A stretch of DNA of 64,000 nucleotides from Maledivibacter sp. Lineage in GTDB: Bacteria; Bacillota; Clostridia; Peptostreptococcales; Caminicellaceae. The notes below the pieces were generated by a model. It did not search any database and had not been told where the DNA came from. It saw only the letters and a list, made by a program, of their open reading frames with translations. Below are positions 27,494 to 37,156 of this stretch, piece after piece; within the stretch, counting starts at the first letter, position 1, and each line of letters opens with the position of its first letter. A program made the translations under genes and the position numbers. The stretch spans positions 168,714 to 232,713 of the forward strand of contig JAOASB010000013.1 in the NCBI GenBank assembly GCA_025210375.1, read 5' to 3'.

Positions 27494-28469
27494 AAACAAT
27501 TTTTTGAATATCTCTGTATTTTTTAGGAGTAACACCATACATTTTCTTGAAAAGTCCTGCAAAATGACCTGCATTATTATATCCTACTTCCTTTGCAATG
27601 CTTTGAATACTATAATCCGAATTCCTTAAAAGAAGTAAAGCGTGATTTATACGTAATGTTTTAAGATATTCATATGCTGTGGTTCCATAAATCTTTCTAA
27701 ATGCTAATTGAAACCGTGTTGTACTCATATTTGCAATCTTTGATAAATCTTCAATAGATGGATACTCTGATAGTTTTTTATCCATATAATCAATCACTTT
27801 CTTTAATGCCCTTAGGTCATTCTTGCTAAGCTTTACACTTGAGGTTTTCAACTTAGTTGCTTGTTCATAGCTATAAGTAGCAAGTGCCAAAAGCTCTAAT
27901 ATCTTGCCTTCCAGATAAATATGATGTGACATTCCTTTAGCCTGACAGCTCTTAATTTGTTGGAAAATAAAATTTAGCTCCGGTTGATTTGGGCTAACTG
28001 TCAAAAATTTCATAGCGTTTTTCGCTTCACGATACTTATCACCATACCTTTGTTTAAGAAATACATCATAATACCCATGGGCAATAACAACTTTTGTAAA
28101 TCGAACTGGTTCTTTGGCTTTACAATGCACATATATTTTTCTACTTTTATTTATATAGCAAAATATACCTTTTTTTACTGGCTTCACCTTCTGTTTTCCC
28201 ACTCCAAAGGAACTTGAACTCGTTTCAAATTGACTTATCTCTACATAGCTCTGACTAATTTCTGAAATCTTTTCAAAATTTTCCTTTGGAGTATAGTCTG
28301 CTATTAAAACCATGAACATATCTTTAAATGAAATGATGCGAAGGCCGCCTTCCCCATATTCTGGTATCATTCTATAATAATAATCGCCTTCCTGTGAGTA
28401 CTCTGGCAATAGGGTCAATGGAATTTGCTCCATAATAGCTGAATAATATTCATGTATGGTTTGTGTCAT
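27492..28469 (-). CDS. AraC-family regulator beside the ABC pair
   Basis: The protein has 325 residues from the second of two ATGs after GGGAGGT. The C-terminal helices (PSIEDLSKIANMSTTRFQLAFRKIYGTTAYEYLKTLRINHALLLL and YSIQSIAKEVGYNNAGHFAGLFKKMYGVTPKKYR) are a full AraC DNA-binding domain. The N-terminal part is an uncharacterised sensor. It is divergent from the ABC pair and MATE genes at 28721-33594. In siderophore systems an AraC protein of this kind (YbtA) senses the metallophore and activates the transporters. That role is inference here. Confidence 0.88.
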   Translation of the reverse strand: MTQTIHEYYSAIMEQIPLTLLPEYSQEGDYYYRMIPEYGEGGLRIISFKDMFMVLIADYTPKENFEKISEISQSYVEISQFETSSSSFGVGKQKVKPVKKGIFCYINKSRKIYVHCKAKEPVRFTKVVIAHGYYDVFLKQRYGDKYREAKNAMKFLTVSPNQPELNFIFQQIKSCQAKGMSHHIYLEGKILELLALATYSYEQATKLKTSSVKLSKNDLRALKKVIDYMDKKLSEYPSIEDLSKIANMSTTRFQLAFRKIYGTTAYEYLKTLRINHALLLLRNSDYSIQSIAKEVGYNNAGHFAGLFKKMYGVTPKKYRDIQKIV

Positions 28470-28630
28470 CATCTTACCTCCCATCCAAATTCAATATCAT
28501 TATATCATTACTTTATATCATGTAACATCATAATTTTATCACAATATTACCATTTTTAATTATTTAAAAACATTCTATGGCGTTGAAAATATACTATTTC
28601 ACATCATTTTTTCATAGGACACCATGAACT

Positions 28631-28669
28631 GATAATGATTATTGCTATTATTCTGAAACAGTCTATAAT
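28631..28669 (+). promoter_or_regulatory. Promoter with overlapping Fur-like box before the ABC pair
   Basis: TTGCTA at 28642-28647 and TATAAT at 28664-28669 are 16 bases apart and form a good promoter. The stretch GATAATGATTATTGCTATTA (28631-28650) is close to the Fur consensus GATAATGATAATCATTATC and covers the -35 element, as a repressor site would. Control by iron is therefore likely. Confidence 0.5.
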
Positions 28670-28720
28670 AAACACTGTGAAACTGCCAAAAAAAATATCA
28701 ACTCAGAAGGGAGTAATAAA

Positions 28721-30463
28721 ATGGATAATAATCAATCCCTATTTTATAATGTGTTCCATCTAATAAAGGGAGAACGCATTAGGCTTACAATTGGACTGCT
28801 TCTTGCAGTAATATGTTCGGGACTATCCTTTGTTCCATACTTAGCAGTATATAAGATTATTTTGAAATTAAGTCAACAGAAACTAAGTTTTTCATTTATT
28901 CTTTTTTGGGCATTAATCAGCATGGTTTCAGTTGTTTTAAAATCTTTACTTATGTCTATTGCTAGTCTCTGCACCCATACCTCGGCATTTAATGCAATGC
29001 ATAAACTGAGATTGGAAGTTATTGATCATATGTCAAAATTAAATCTTGGCTTTTTCAATAATAATTCCCAAGGTAAAATCAAAACTGCCTTGTTTGATGA
29101 TATTGGGCGTCTTGAAAACTTTATAGGTCACAATCTTATTGAGCTTGCTCAATCCTTTGTTGTTCCCATTATTTTATTTATTATTCTTATAATTATCCAA
29201 CCTATAATGGCACTATGTATTTTAATTCCTGCTATACTAGGTATCATTATTCCTATGCAGATTATGAAGGGATATCCGGATCTAACTAACAGATTTGCCG
29301 ATACTATAGCTTCTGTTAACGCCTCCGTAAACGAAATGATGTCAAGTATGCAGGTTTTAAAAATGTATCATTTATCTGCTAAGCATTTTAAAAGATATAC
29401 CAGTGCCCTTTCTCTATATACCACATGCCTCAAAGACATGGCAAAAACTTCGTGTTCACCAATAGCAATTACCGTAGTAATTCTTGATTCTGCTATTTTA
29501 TTTACACTACCTGTTGGTGGATTTATGTATTTACACGGGCTACTTCCACTTGGCAGTTATTTGTTGTTTATTCTATTGTCAATGTGCTTTTTCAGTGCAT
29601 TTTTTAATCTCATCAATATACGGATGGGTATTATGGAATTAAAAAGTGGGCTTACACATGTAAAAGAAATACTGAGTTTTAAACCCCTTTCAAGTGGAAC
29701 CATTTCACTACCATCAAAGAATTGTCACAGCATAGAATTCCATAATGTATCCTTTTCATATAACGACAATCCTACACTCACCAATATAAATCTGATTATT
29801 CCCAAAGGAAAACTTACAGCATTTGTGGGAGCATCTGGAGCCGGAAAAACCACAGCAGCTCAACTTATTGGGAGATATTGGAATGTAAACACAGGGGAAA
29901 TACTAATTGATGGTATCAATATTAATAATATCACTACCGAATCATTGATGGATATGACATCCTTTGTTTTCCAGGATACTTTTATGATGGATGACACACT
30001 CTTGGAAAATATATCGATGGGAAGTAAGTGTCCCTATGAAAAGGTTATAGAAGCTTCTAAGGCAGCTCAGATTCACGATTTTATACAAAGTCTACCTAAT
30101 AAATATGAAACACCCCTAGGAGATTTAGGTATTAAGCTTTCCGGGGGTCAAAAACAACGTATTGCAATAGCACGGGCAATTCTTAAGGATTCCCCTATAG
30201 TTATTTTTGATGAAGCCACATCCTTTTCTGATATTGAAAATGAACATAAAATTCAGCTAGCATTACAAAATCTATTAAAAAATAAAACAACAATAATGAT
30301 TGCACATCGTCTACATACCATAATAGATGCTGATAACATAGTAGTTTTTGATGAAGGAAAAATAGTGGAACAAGGGAAACACCAAGAATTAGTAAAAGCC
30401 CGTGGAGTTTACGAAAAAATGTGGAATACTTATATAAATTCACCTATAAAGGAGGCCTCTTAA
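28721..30463 (+). CDS. Heterodimeric ABC protein, half A (6-TM domain plus ATPase)
   Basis: This 580-residue half-transporter has six membrane helices (about residues 15-300) and an ATPase with Walker A GASGAGKTT, signature LSGGQKQR and a Walker B with FDEATSFSD. The D-loop reads SFSD instead of SALD, as in all four A-type halves in this window. It is 0 bases apart from its partner gene. The exporter-fold pairs YbtPQ and IrtAB import metal-siderophores, and this pair, with an adjacent AraC gene and a Fur-like site, may do the same. Drug export is the main alternative. Confidence 0.85.
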   Translation: MDNNQSLFYNVFHLIKGERIRLTIGLLLAVICSGLSFVPYLAVYKIILKLSQQKLSFSFILFWALISMVSVVLKSLLMSIASLCTHTSAFNAMHKLRLEVIDHMSKLNLGFFNNNSQGKIKTALFDDIGRLENFIGHNLIELAQSFVVPIILFIILIIIQPIMALCILIPAILGIIIPMQIMKGYPDLTNRFADTIASVNASVNEMMSSMQVLKMYHLSAKHFKRYTSALSLYTTCLKDMAKTSCSPIAITVVILDSAILFTLPVGGFMYLHGLLPLGSYLLFILLSMCFFSAFFNLINIRMGIMELKSGLTHVKEILSFKPLSSGTISLPSKNCHSIEFHNVSFSYNDNPTLTNINLIIPKGKLTAFVGASGAGKTTAAQLIGRYWNVNTGEILIDGININNITTESLMDMTSFVFQDTFMMDDTLLENISMGSKCPYEKVIEASKAAQIHDFIQSLPNKYETPLGDLGIKLSGGQKQRIAIARAILKDSPIVIFDEATSFSDIENEHKIQLALQNLLKNKTTIMIAHRLHTIIDADNIVVFDEGKIVEQGKHQELVKARGVYEKMWNTYINSPIKEAS

Positions 30464-32188
30464 ATGTTTAAAACGATAAGCAGCTTGCTTAAAGACAATA
30501 AAAAACAACTCTACCTTCCTATTTTCATGACCATAATTGATGCCATTGGCAGCATGGCTTTATACTGCGTTCTATACTTAACAGTAATTGATTTACTTAA
30601 TACTAGCTTAACAAAATCAAAAATAACAACCTATACTATTATTTGTCTTACAAGTGTACTTTACAGAATTTTAGTCTATAGGAAGGGGTATCTACTTTGC
30701 TTCCTTAGAGGCTTTGATGTAGCCCATGATGTACGTGTTGATCTTGGAGAGCATATATGCAGTTTGAGTCTTGGATATTTCAATAAAAATAGTGTAGGTT
30801 ACCTTATGAATACCCTCTCCAATGATGTATCCAGCTTTGAAGGAATACTTTCACATGCTCTACCTTTTTGTATAAAAACAGCCACTTTGACTATTTTGAT
30901 TTTGATAAGTACTTTTTTTATTAATTGGAAACTGGCTCTAGTACAATTGGCCGTCATTTTATTATCATTTCCCATACTTCACTGGAGTAATTATCTAGTT
31001 GAGAGATATGGTACAGAAAAACGCAATCTAAACTCTCGTATGGTTTCCGTTGTGGCAGAATATATAAATGGCTTTAAGGTTTTTAAATCTCATAATATGA
31101 CAAATATACATTTTACTCGTATGCTTAATGCCTTGGAAAACACAAGAAAATTAAGCATAAAAACAGAATATAAGATGGCAATTCCAAATACCATGTATTC
31201 CATTATAGTAAGTTTTTTAACTCCACTTATTTTATTACTCGGGAGCTATATGCTTTCTTTAAATATTTTTTCTATTGATTCCTTTATAGCATTTATGATT
31301 ATGAGCTTAGCTTTAACTGCACTTCTTGTATCCTTTGAACACTATTACATCATGTTAAATGATCTAAAGCTGGCTTCTAATAATTTGCAAAGGACTTTCG
31401 GTTTTAAAGCTCTTCCATATAAAGAAAACAGCTTTGAGCCTACTAACTTTGATGTTTCCTTTGAAAATGTTGATTTTGCCTATGAAACTGGAAAGCAAGT
31501 TTTATATAACATCAGTTTTTCAGCAAAAAATGGCAGTACTAACGCTTTGATAGGTCCTTCGGGAGCAGGCAAATCCACTATTGCAAGTTTAATTGCTCGT
31601 TTTTGGGATCCTACAAAGGGTACCATTAGAATTGGAGGCAAGGATATTAAAGACCTCAACCCAGATTCTCTTCTTCGTTATATAAGTGAGGTATTTCAAG
31701 AAAATGTATTACTAAGGGATACCATATTTAATAACATCAAAATTGGCCGTGCTGATGCATCCTTTGACGATGTTATAAAAGCAGCAAAGACTGCAAATTG
31801 CCATGGGTTTATTAAAAAGCTACCAAGGGGCTATGATACCATTTTATCCCCGGGAGGTTCTTCCCTTTCTGGTGGAGAAAAACAGCGTATAGCCATTGCC
31901 CGGGCAATTCTCAAAAACGCACCTATTCTACTTCTAGATGAATCAACGGCTTCACTTGACCCTGATAATGAATTGAAAATTAACAATGCACTGGATAAGC
32001 TGATGAAGGGAAAAACAGTTTTTGTTATTGCCCATAGACTAAACACAATTCAAAAAGCTGATCAGATAATCGTGCTAAATGCTGGTACTATTGAAGAATT
32101 AGGGAATCACAGTGATTTGATGCTTCAAAAAGGGCATTACTATAGAATGGTTAAGGAACAAGAATGTGCAAAAAAATGGGTTGTCTAA
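30464..32188 (+). CDS. Heterodimeric ABC protein, half B
   Basis: This 574-residue half-transporter has an N-terminal membrane domain (MFKTISSLLKDNKKQLYLPI...) and an ATPase with Walker A GPSGAGKST, signature LSGGEKQR and LLLDESTASLD. The ATG lies directly after the stop of half A. Half A and half B have different D-loops (SFSD versus ASLD), as expected for a heterodimer. The next gene (MATE) begins 36 bases after its stop, so the three form one unit. Confidence 0.87.
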   Translation: MFKTISSLLKDNKKQLYLPIFMTIIDAIGSMALYCVLYLTVIDLLNTSLTKSKITTYTIICLTSVLYRILVYRKGYLLCFLRGFDVAHDVRVDLGEHICSLSLGYFNKNSVGYLMNTLSNDVSSFEGILSHALPFCIKTATLTILILISTFFINWKLALVQLAVILLSFPILHWSNYLVERYGTEKRNLNSRMVSVVAEYINGFKVFKSHNMTNIHFTRMLNALENTRKLSIKTEYKMAIPNTMYSIIVSFLTPLILLLGSYMLSLNIFSIDSFIAFMIMSLALTALLVSFEHYYIMLNDLKLASNNLQRTFGFKALPYKENSFEPTNFDVSFENVDFAYETGKQVLYNISFSAKNGSTNALIGPSGAGKSTIASLIARFWDPTKGTIRIGGKDIKDLNPDSLLRYISEVFQENVLLRDTIFNNIKIGRADASFDDVIKAAKTANCHGFIKKLPRGYDTILSPGGSSLSGGEKQRIAIARAILKNAPILLLDESTASLDPDNELKINNALDKLMKGKTVFVIAHRLNTIQKADQIIVLNAGTIEELGNHSDLMLQKGHYYRMVKEQECAKKWVV

Positions 32189-32223
32189 ATATTAAATTAA
32201 TCAAAAATGGAGTGAATAATGAT

Positions 32224-33594
32224 ATGAAAAATAATAAAAATAGTAGAATCCAATTAATGACTGAAGGTAATGTAACAAAAGCTTTATTTAAGCTTGGAAT
32301 CCCAATGGTGGTTAGTATGCTTGTTATAGCCCTTTACAATGTTGTAGATACCTATTTTGTTTCAGGACTTGGCACAAGTCAAGTGGCGGCGGTTGCAGTA
32401 GCATTTCCTATTTCCCTAATTTTTTCTGGCATTGGACTGACATTTGGTACTGGTGGTGGCTCTTATATCTCAAGATTACTTGGTGCAAAGGAAAATAAAA
32501 AAGCAAACGAAGTAGCCTCTACTGCTTTATTTAGCGCATTGATTATAGGTGTAATTATAGTATTACTTATATTGGTCTTTTTAAATCCCGTACTACAATT
32601 TATGGGGGCTACTGAAACAATTTTGCCTTACGCTAGAAATTATGCAATAGTCTTTATTATTAGCATGCTCTTTAGTACGATAAATGTTTCTACTGGTAAT
32701 TTAGTAGTGGCACAGGGTGCTTCAAACATTACTTTGTCCGCTATGATTAGCGGATCAGTTTTAAATATGATTTTAGACCCTATATGTATCTATTCATTCA
32801 ATCTAGGCATCCGCGGTGCAGCTATAGCAACCTTGATTTCTCAAGTAGTTACCACACTAATATATTTATGGTTTTTTTCTAGTAAAAAAAGTTATATTAG
32901 GATCGGGCTATCAAATTTCAAGCCTAGTAAGACTACTTATTCTCAAATTATAAAGATCGGTATATCAATGCTTCTATTACAATTACTTTGCAGTTTATCA
33001 ATGAGTTTTATTGCAAAAGCAGCTAGTGACTACGGAGACGAAGCAGTAGCAGGGATTGGAATTGTTCTACGAATTATAACCCTTGGAACTAATGTAGTCT
33101 TTGGTTTTATGAAAGGCCTTCAACCAATGGCAGGTTTTAACTACGGTGCAAAAAACTATGGAAGATTAAGGGAAGCAACTCAGATTAGTATGAAATTGAC
33201 CACACTTTTTTGTATCGCATGGACAATTATTACCTTTATTTTTGCCAACCCTGTGATCTCTTTATTTAGTTCAGATCCAAAGGTAATACAAATTGGTGAA
33301 AAAGCATTAAGGGCAAATACTATTATGTTCTTTACGTTTGGTTTTCAGTTTACTTACTCCACTTTATATTTGTCATTAGGTAGAGCCATATCGGGAGGGC
33401 TTTTAAATATTGGTCGCCAGGGAATATTTTTCATACCAGTGATCCTAACTCTCCCCTCCATATTTGGTTTAAATGGAGTTATATATTCCCAAGCAGTGGC
33501 GGATTTTCTAACGACCTTTGTTACAATTTTCTTTGCATTTAAATTCCAAAAAGAGCTTAATCATCTCACAGAAGGAAATAATATCTATAACTAA
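32224..33594 (+). CDS. MATE-family efflux transporter
   Basis: The protein has 456 residues from the ATG at 32224; a longer frame starts inside the ABC gene and has no ribosome site. Twelve membrane helices are seen, with the NorM-type motif VDTYFVSGLGTSQVAAVAVAFP in helix 2 and TGGGSYISRLLGAKENKKAN after it. It is an H+- or Na+-driven exporter. Because it follows the ABC pair, it could export a metallophore that the pair then re-imports, or it could be unrelated drug efflux. Confidence 0.9.
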   Translation: MKNNKNSRIQLMTEGNVTKALFKLGIPMVVSMLVIALYNVVDTYFVSGLGTSQVAAVAVAFPISLIFSGIGLTFGTGGGSYISRLLGAKENKKANEVASTALFSALIIGVIIVLLILVFLNPVLQFMGATETILPYARNYAIVFIISMLFSTINVSTGNLVVAQGASNITLSAMISGSVLNMILDPICIYSFNLGIRGAAIATLISQVVTTLIYLWFFSSKKSYIRIGLSNFKPSKTTYSQIIKIGISMLLLQLLCSLSMSFIAKAASDYGDEAVAGIGIVLRIITLGTNVVFGFMKGLQPMAGFNYGAKNYGRLREATQISMKLTTLFCIAWTIITFIFANPVISLFSSDPKVIQIGEKALRANTIMFFTFGFQFTYSTLYLSLGRAISGGLLNIGRQGIFFIPVILTLPSIFGLNGVIYSQAVADFLTTFVTIFFAFKFQKELNHLTEGNNIYN

Positions 33595-33635
33595 TAGTTT
33601 GTGGTAATATCAACAAAACTCAAACAAATATTTTT

Positions 33636-33668
33636 AAAGGGACTATCCTAAAAAATAGCCCCTTTTTT
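33636..33668. terminator. Bidirectional terminator between MATE and PF14196-type genes
   Basis: AAAGGGACTAT and ATAGCCCCTTT form a stem followed by six T bases, with A-runs on the other side. It separates two convergent genes. Confidence 0.85.
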
Positions 33669-33674
33669 CACTAT

Positions 33675-34388
33675 TTATTTAGGCAATTCATTAAAGTCAG
33701 TATCTATATAGCCTTTTACCACAGCCACACTAGAATCTCCATACCTTTTCCCAAAGTCCTCCATTCCTTTGTCTATCATATTTATAGCCCTTTCACCTAG
33801 TTCTTCAATAAGCACTTCAGTTGTGGTTTTATAAATGTGTCCACAATGATATTCCCATGGCATGATAGCATTTTTACCTGGACGAATTAACTTTTTATAA
33901 ATGAAGCTGGCCATTTTTCTACCCTTTAACTGTGCATCATGAAAAACAAAATCACAATGTGTACCATCATTCGGTTGGGTTGCATTAACGTCAATACACA
34001 AATCTTTATTGAAACCCTTAACTACAGCTTTATCAACCTCCATACAAAAATATCGTCCATAGGCCATCAAATCATTATCCTCCCAAGCGGAATGCCATGA
34101 ACATTTAAAGACATGTATAGCCGCATGGGGGCTTCTCTCCACTAATTTTTGTTTCATCTCTTCCTTTGGCATTTTTAACTCTACATATGCCATATAATTA
34201 TCCATAGTTAATTCATCACCATTTGCCTTGGCTCTTAAGGCCATTCTTCTACCTCGCTGCATGCCATATCTAATGACTGCCTTACGCATAATAGTCCCCC
34301 CGGATTCTTCCCCTATTGCCTCAATAACAGCCTTAGAAATCCATGCAAATAGTAACGCATGATGAGTTGGTGTAAATCTCTCTACCAT
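33675..34388 (-). CDS. PF14196-type protein, paralogue 2
   Basis: This 237-residue protein shows the family pattern: KCSWHSAWEDNDLMAYGRYFC, CIDVNATQPNDGTHCDFVFHD and a C-terminal GHIYKTTTEVLIEELGERA. It is a paralogue of the proteins at 23259 and 37157. It follows a TetR gene on the same strand, so that TetR very likely controls it. An ATG with GGGGGG upstream is the start. The ATC hydrolase name refers to one characterised enzyme of the family and the substrate here is unknown. Confidence 0.65.
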   Translation of the reverse strand: MVERFTPTHHALLFAWISKAVIEAIGEESGGTIMRKAVIRYGMQRGRRMALRAKANGDELTMDNYMAYVELKMPKEEMKQKLVERSPHAAIHVFKCSWHSAWEDNDLMAYGRYFCMEVDKAVVKGFNKDLCIDVNATQPNDGTHCDFVFHDAQLKGRKMASFIYKKLIRPGKNAIMPWEYHCGHIYKTTTEVLIEELGERAINMIDKGMEDFGKRYGDSSVAVVKGYIDTDFNELPK

Positions 34389-34412
34389 ATTTACCCCCTT
34401 ATATTAATCTTA

Positions 34413-35036
34413 TTATATACCCAAAACGGAACTCCACCCTCCTACAAAAAATTTAGTGATTGTATCTAGGTATTCAAAAGCTTCTGCTTCAGACATATCT
34501 TGTCTGACTATTTCATAAATAGCTGAATAGTGAATATGGGACAGGATGTGAAGTTCCTTCCTTGAGATATCCTTTACATCGGTTCCCTGATTTTTAAGCT
34601 GTGCAAAATACTGAAGTCCATGTTCAACACTATTGCTCACGATTTCATCTACATAATTGGCATGGCTTGTGCCTTCAGCACACATTAAAATCAATTTAAA
34701 TTCATCTAAATATTTATACATATAGCTAATATGTGCCTTCATATTAGAATCGGAAATTGCCCATAGGGATTGTCTATCTACTTCTCCCCTTTTTAATAGA
34801 TCATTATATTGATTCATCATATTTACTTGCATATTGCTAGACTCCTTCAGAGCCGGAGAAACTAAGGTCTCGAATAAATGGTTTTTATCGGAAAAATGAG
34901 CATAAAAAGCTCCAGTTGTTACACCTGCCATTTTAGTGATATTTCTTAAAGAAGCATCCTTGTATCCCTTTTCTAAAAATTCCTTTTTAGCACATTTTAA
35001 TATCTTGTCCTTGGAATTTATTCTTTCTATAGCCAC
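34413..35036 (-). CDS. TetR-family regulator 1
   Basis: The protein has 208 residues from the GTG at 35036, preceded by GGAGG at seven bases; a longer frame lacks a ribosome site. The N-terminal helix-turn-helix is DKILKCAKKEFLEKGYKDASLRNITKMAGVTTGAFYAHFSDKNHLFE. The C-terminal half is a ligand pocket. An exact ATAAC-N3-GTTAT site lies 24 bases before the start. It precedes the PF14196-type gene, and TetR 2 at 38301 has the same site and spacing. Confidence 0.92.
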   Translation of the reverse strand: MAIERINSKDKILKCAKKEFLEKGYKDASLRNITKMAGVTTGAFYAHFSDKNHLFETLVSPALKESSNMQVNMMNQYNDLLKRGEVDRQSLWAISDSNMKAHISYMYKYLDEFKLILMCAEGTSHANYVDEIVSNSVEHGLQYFAQLKNQGTDVKDISRKELHILSHIHYSAIYEIVRQDMSEAEAFEYLDTITKFFVGGWSSVLGI

Positions 35037-35059
35037 TATATATCCTCCTTCCCCCTTTG

Positions 35060-35072
35060 ATAACACTGTTAT
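35060..35072. promoter_or_regulatory. TetR operator ATAAC-N3-GTTAT before TetR 1
   Basis: ATAACACTGTTAT lies 24 bases before the GTG of TetR 1. The same half-sites and spacing occur at 37850-37862, 37864-37876 and 38265-38277. Confidence 0.6.
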
Positions 35073-35255
35073 TATACTTCGTCTATTTCCCCATGTCAAC
35101 TAGATATTGGTATTTATTATCATCCTAATGGCAGTAATATTCTAGATTACTCTACACTTTCAACTCCCCATGAATTGTTTATGTCAAATAGCCTAAACTG
35201 TTTGTGATATTACCTAAACGCTAGGAGAGTTTCTATTGAAAACTATAACACATAA

Positions 35256-35393
35256 TATCTAAAGCTTTTCTTTGGCAGACAAATAAAATGCTCGGAAAGT
35301 CTAGTGGGATATAAATTACATGGTTGCTTTTCTGAAGTATTTAAACGTTACACAGGACTTACACCTAATGAATTCAGAAAAAATGTTCTTTAA
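35256..35393 (+). pseudogene. AraC-family C-terminal fragment
   Basis: The frame reads ...VGYKLHGCFSEVFKRYTGLT PNEFRKNVL and stops at TAA. This is the last helix-turn-helix of an AraC regulator (VGY...FSEVFKRYTG.TPNEFRK). No start or upstream domain remains. It is a relic of a lost regulator between TetR 1 and the DtxR gene. The 35100-35255 bases show nothing else. Confidence 0.75.
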
Positions 35394-35462
35394 TTTTTGT
35401 TATTAATATATAATAAGATTATATAAACTTTGAAATTTTTATACAAAGGAGAGGAGTTTTAT

Positions 35463-35852
35463 ATGATGGAAAAACTGACTTTTGTAATGGAGAATTATCT
35501 TGAGGCTATATACGAACTTTCAAATAAAGGTGATAGCGGTGCTAGGCTATCTGATATTGCTAAGCGTCTTGGAGTTACAAAAGCAAGTGCAAATAGTGCA
35601 ATGTCAACATTAGCTCAAAAAGGATTAATTTCAAACGAAAAATATAAGGAAATTTTTCTTACTCCAAAGGGAAAAATATTATCGGAACAAACCTCCCATA
35701 AGCATCATGTTATCCGTCATTTTTTTGTTGAGGTTCTAAAGGTTGACCTTAAAATTGCCGATGGGGATGCGTGCGCTATTGAACATGTTATTAGTAATGA
35801 AGCCGTTCTGGCTATGGAGGACTATCTTTCAAATCAGATAATCCCTGATTAG
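35463..35852 (+). CDS. DtxR/MntR-family metal-dependent regulator 2
   Basis: The protein has 129 residues from the ATG at 35463, which follows GGAGAGGAG; a longer frame is unsupported. The winged helix is VMENYLEAIYELSNKGDSGARLSDIAKRLGVTKASANSAMSTLAQKGL, followed by HVIRHFFVEVLKV and ACAIEHVISNEAVLAMEDYL with C-x-x-E-H ligands. It is alone in its unit and paralogous to the Feo-linked regulator. It could read the metal status for the ECF and ABC genes nearby. Confidence 0.88.
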   Translation: MMEKLTFVMENYLEAIYELSNKGDSGARLSDIAKRLGVTKASANSAMSTLAQKGLISNEKYKEIFLTPKGKILSEQTSHKHHVIRHFFVEVLKVDLKIADGDACAIEHVISNEAVLAMEDYLSNQIIPD

Positions 35853-35978
35853 GGTTTAAATATGTATATTTATTAGCAAGATATATTTGACTATAGCTAT
35901 TGTCATGCCTTAAATTTCTTGGGATTAGAATAGGGATGCTTGAGAATGACGCAGATACATATTCTGAAATAACCCCAG

Positions 35979-36016
35979 AGCAGGTTTTTTCAACAATATT
36001 ATATAAAAAACCTGCT
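35979..36016. terminator. Hairpin after the DtxR 2 and coiled-coil genes
   Basis: AGCAGGTTTTTT and AAAAAACCTGCT form a 12-bp stem between two convergent genes. It is a likely terminator in both directions. Confidence 0.6.
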
Positions 36017-36037
36017 GCTTGATAAATTATTATGATT

Positions 36038-37003
36038 CTATGCACTTTCTATAATAGTAGTAATTGTATTATCGATTTTATTTCTAGTTTCCCTAAGATT
36101 ATTTGCTTCTAATTTAAGCTTTTTTAAAATATTTTTAACTTCGTTATTTATATTACTAATCTTAGTCTGGGCCCTGCATATTTTTGATTGTACCGCCCAA
36201 TCCACAAAAAAACCATCGAAAAAATAATCTGCAAAACCCAAGAAGGAATCTAATTGCAAATCGATATCAATAGATGTGTCAACATCCTTCAATTCCCTAG
36301 CAAAATTACCTATCCACTTTTGCATATCTGTAATGTGACCTTGAGCCTTACTCATCTTTTCCCTTTTTGCCATAGTTGCTATTAATCCTCCCCCTAACAT
36401 ATCTCACGTCCCCCAATTTTCTGCTGATTGCAAAGCATCCATTGCATGGTTAATATATGTTAATGTATGATTACCCGCATTAATCGCTTCATTTATCTCT
36501 TTGAGCTGGCTACTAATCATTTTGTCCTTTTCAATAAGCTCTTCGATGTCATTCCATTTATTAGGCATATATGCCAAAATGAAGTTTCTTTTCTTTTTTA
36601 ATAAAACCTCATAGTCTTCCTTTGCATGACCTAATAAATTATATTTCTCCATAAGTTTATTTAAGGTAATTTTACACTCTTGAAGTTGAGAAAACACGCT
36701 ATCACACTTGAGCTTCGCGGTCAATGCTTCGTGTTTTTCTTTATCTAATTTTTCAGCTTTATCATTAAGTATTGTATGAAGAAAATTGGTAAAATTCATT
36801 TTACCTAGTTTTTCCACGTCACGTTCTTCTTTCTCTAATATCTTCTTTAATTCTTGCCACTGTTTCTCTAATCGACTACAATCTTGTCTTGTACTATTTA
36901 TAAGTTTTTCATAACGATTTGCCTCACTTATATTTTCTATGCATTCATATAATTTATCATTTAATTCTTTTCTTTGTTCATCCTGATAATTCATAAACAG
37001 CAC
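36038..37003 (-). pseudogene. Coiled-coil protein gene interrupted by an in-frame TGA
   Basis: A 199-codon frame from 37003 is mostly coiled coil (about residues 20-190) and ends ...LQSAENWGT at TGA (36404-36406). The same frame continues without any shift as DMLGGGLIATMAKREKMSKAQ and on to 36038. Joined, it gives a 321-residue protein plus one interrupting codon. The order ENWGT-(W)-DxLGGG suggests the TGA replaces TGG (tryptophan). No functional family is recognised; related coiled-coil proteins have no known role. Sequencing error, read-through or true nonsense mutation are possible. Confidence 0.7.
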
Positions 37004-37156
37004 CCCTCTTTTAGGTCAATTATATTCATATATTACCATATCAATATAATAAAATTCAATCATAGCTATTAAGCGTTGTCAAAATTTGACTTTAAATAAT
37101 TAACCCTATTTTCACTTCACTTTCCAAAGACAAATTACAAGTGCCGCCTTAAATTT

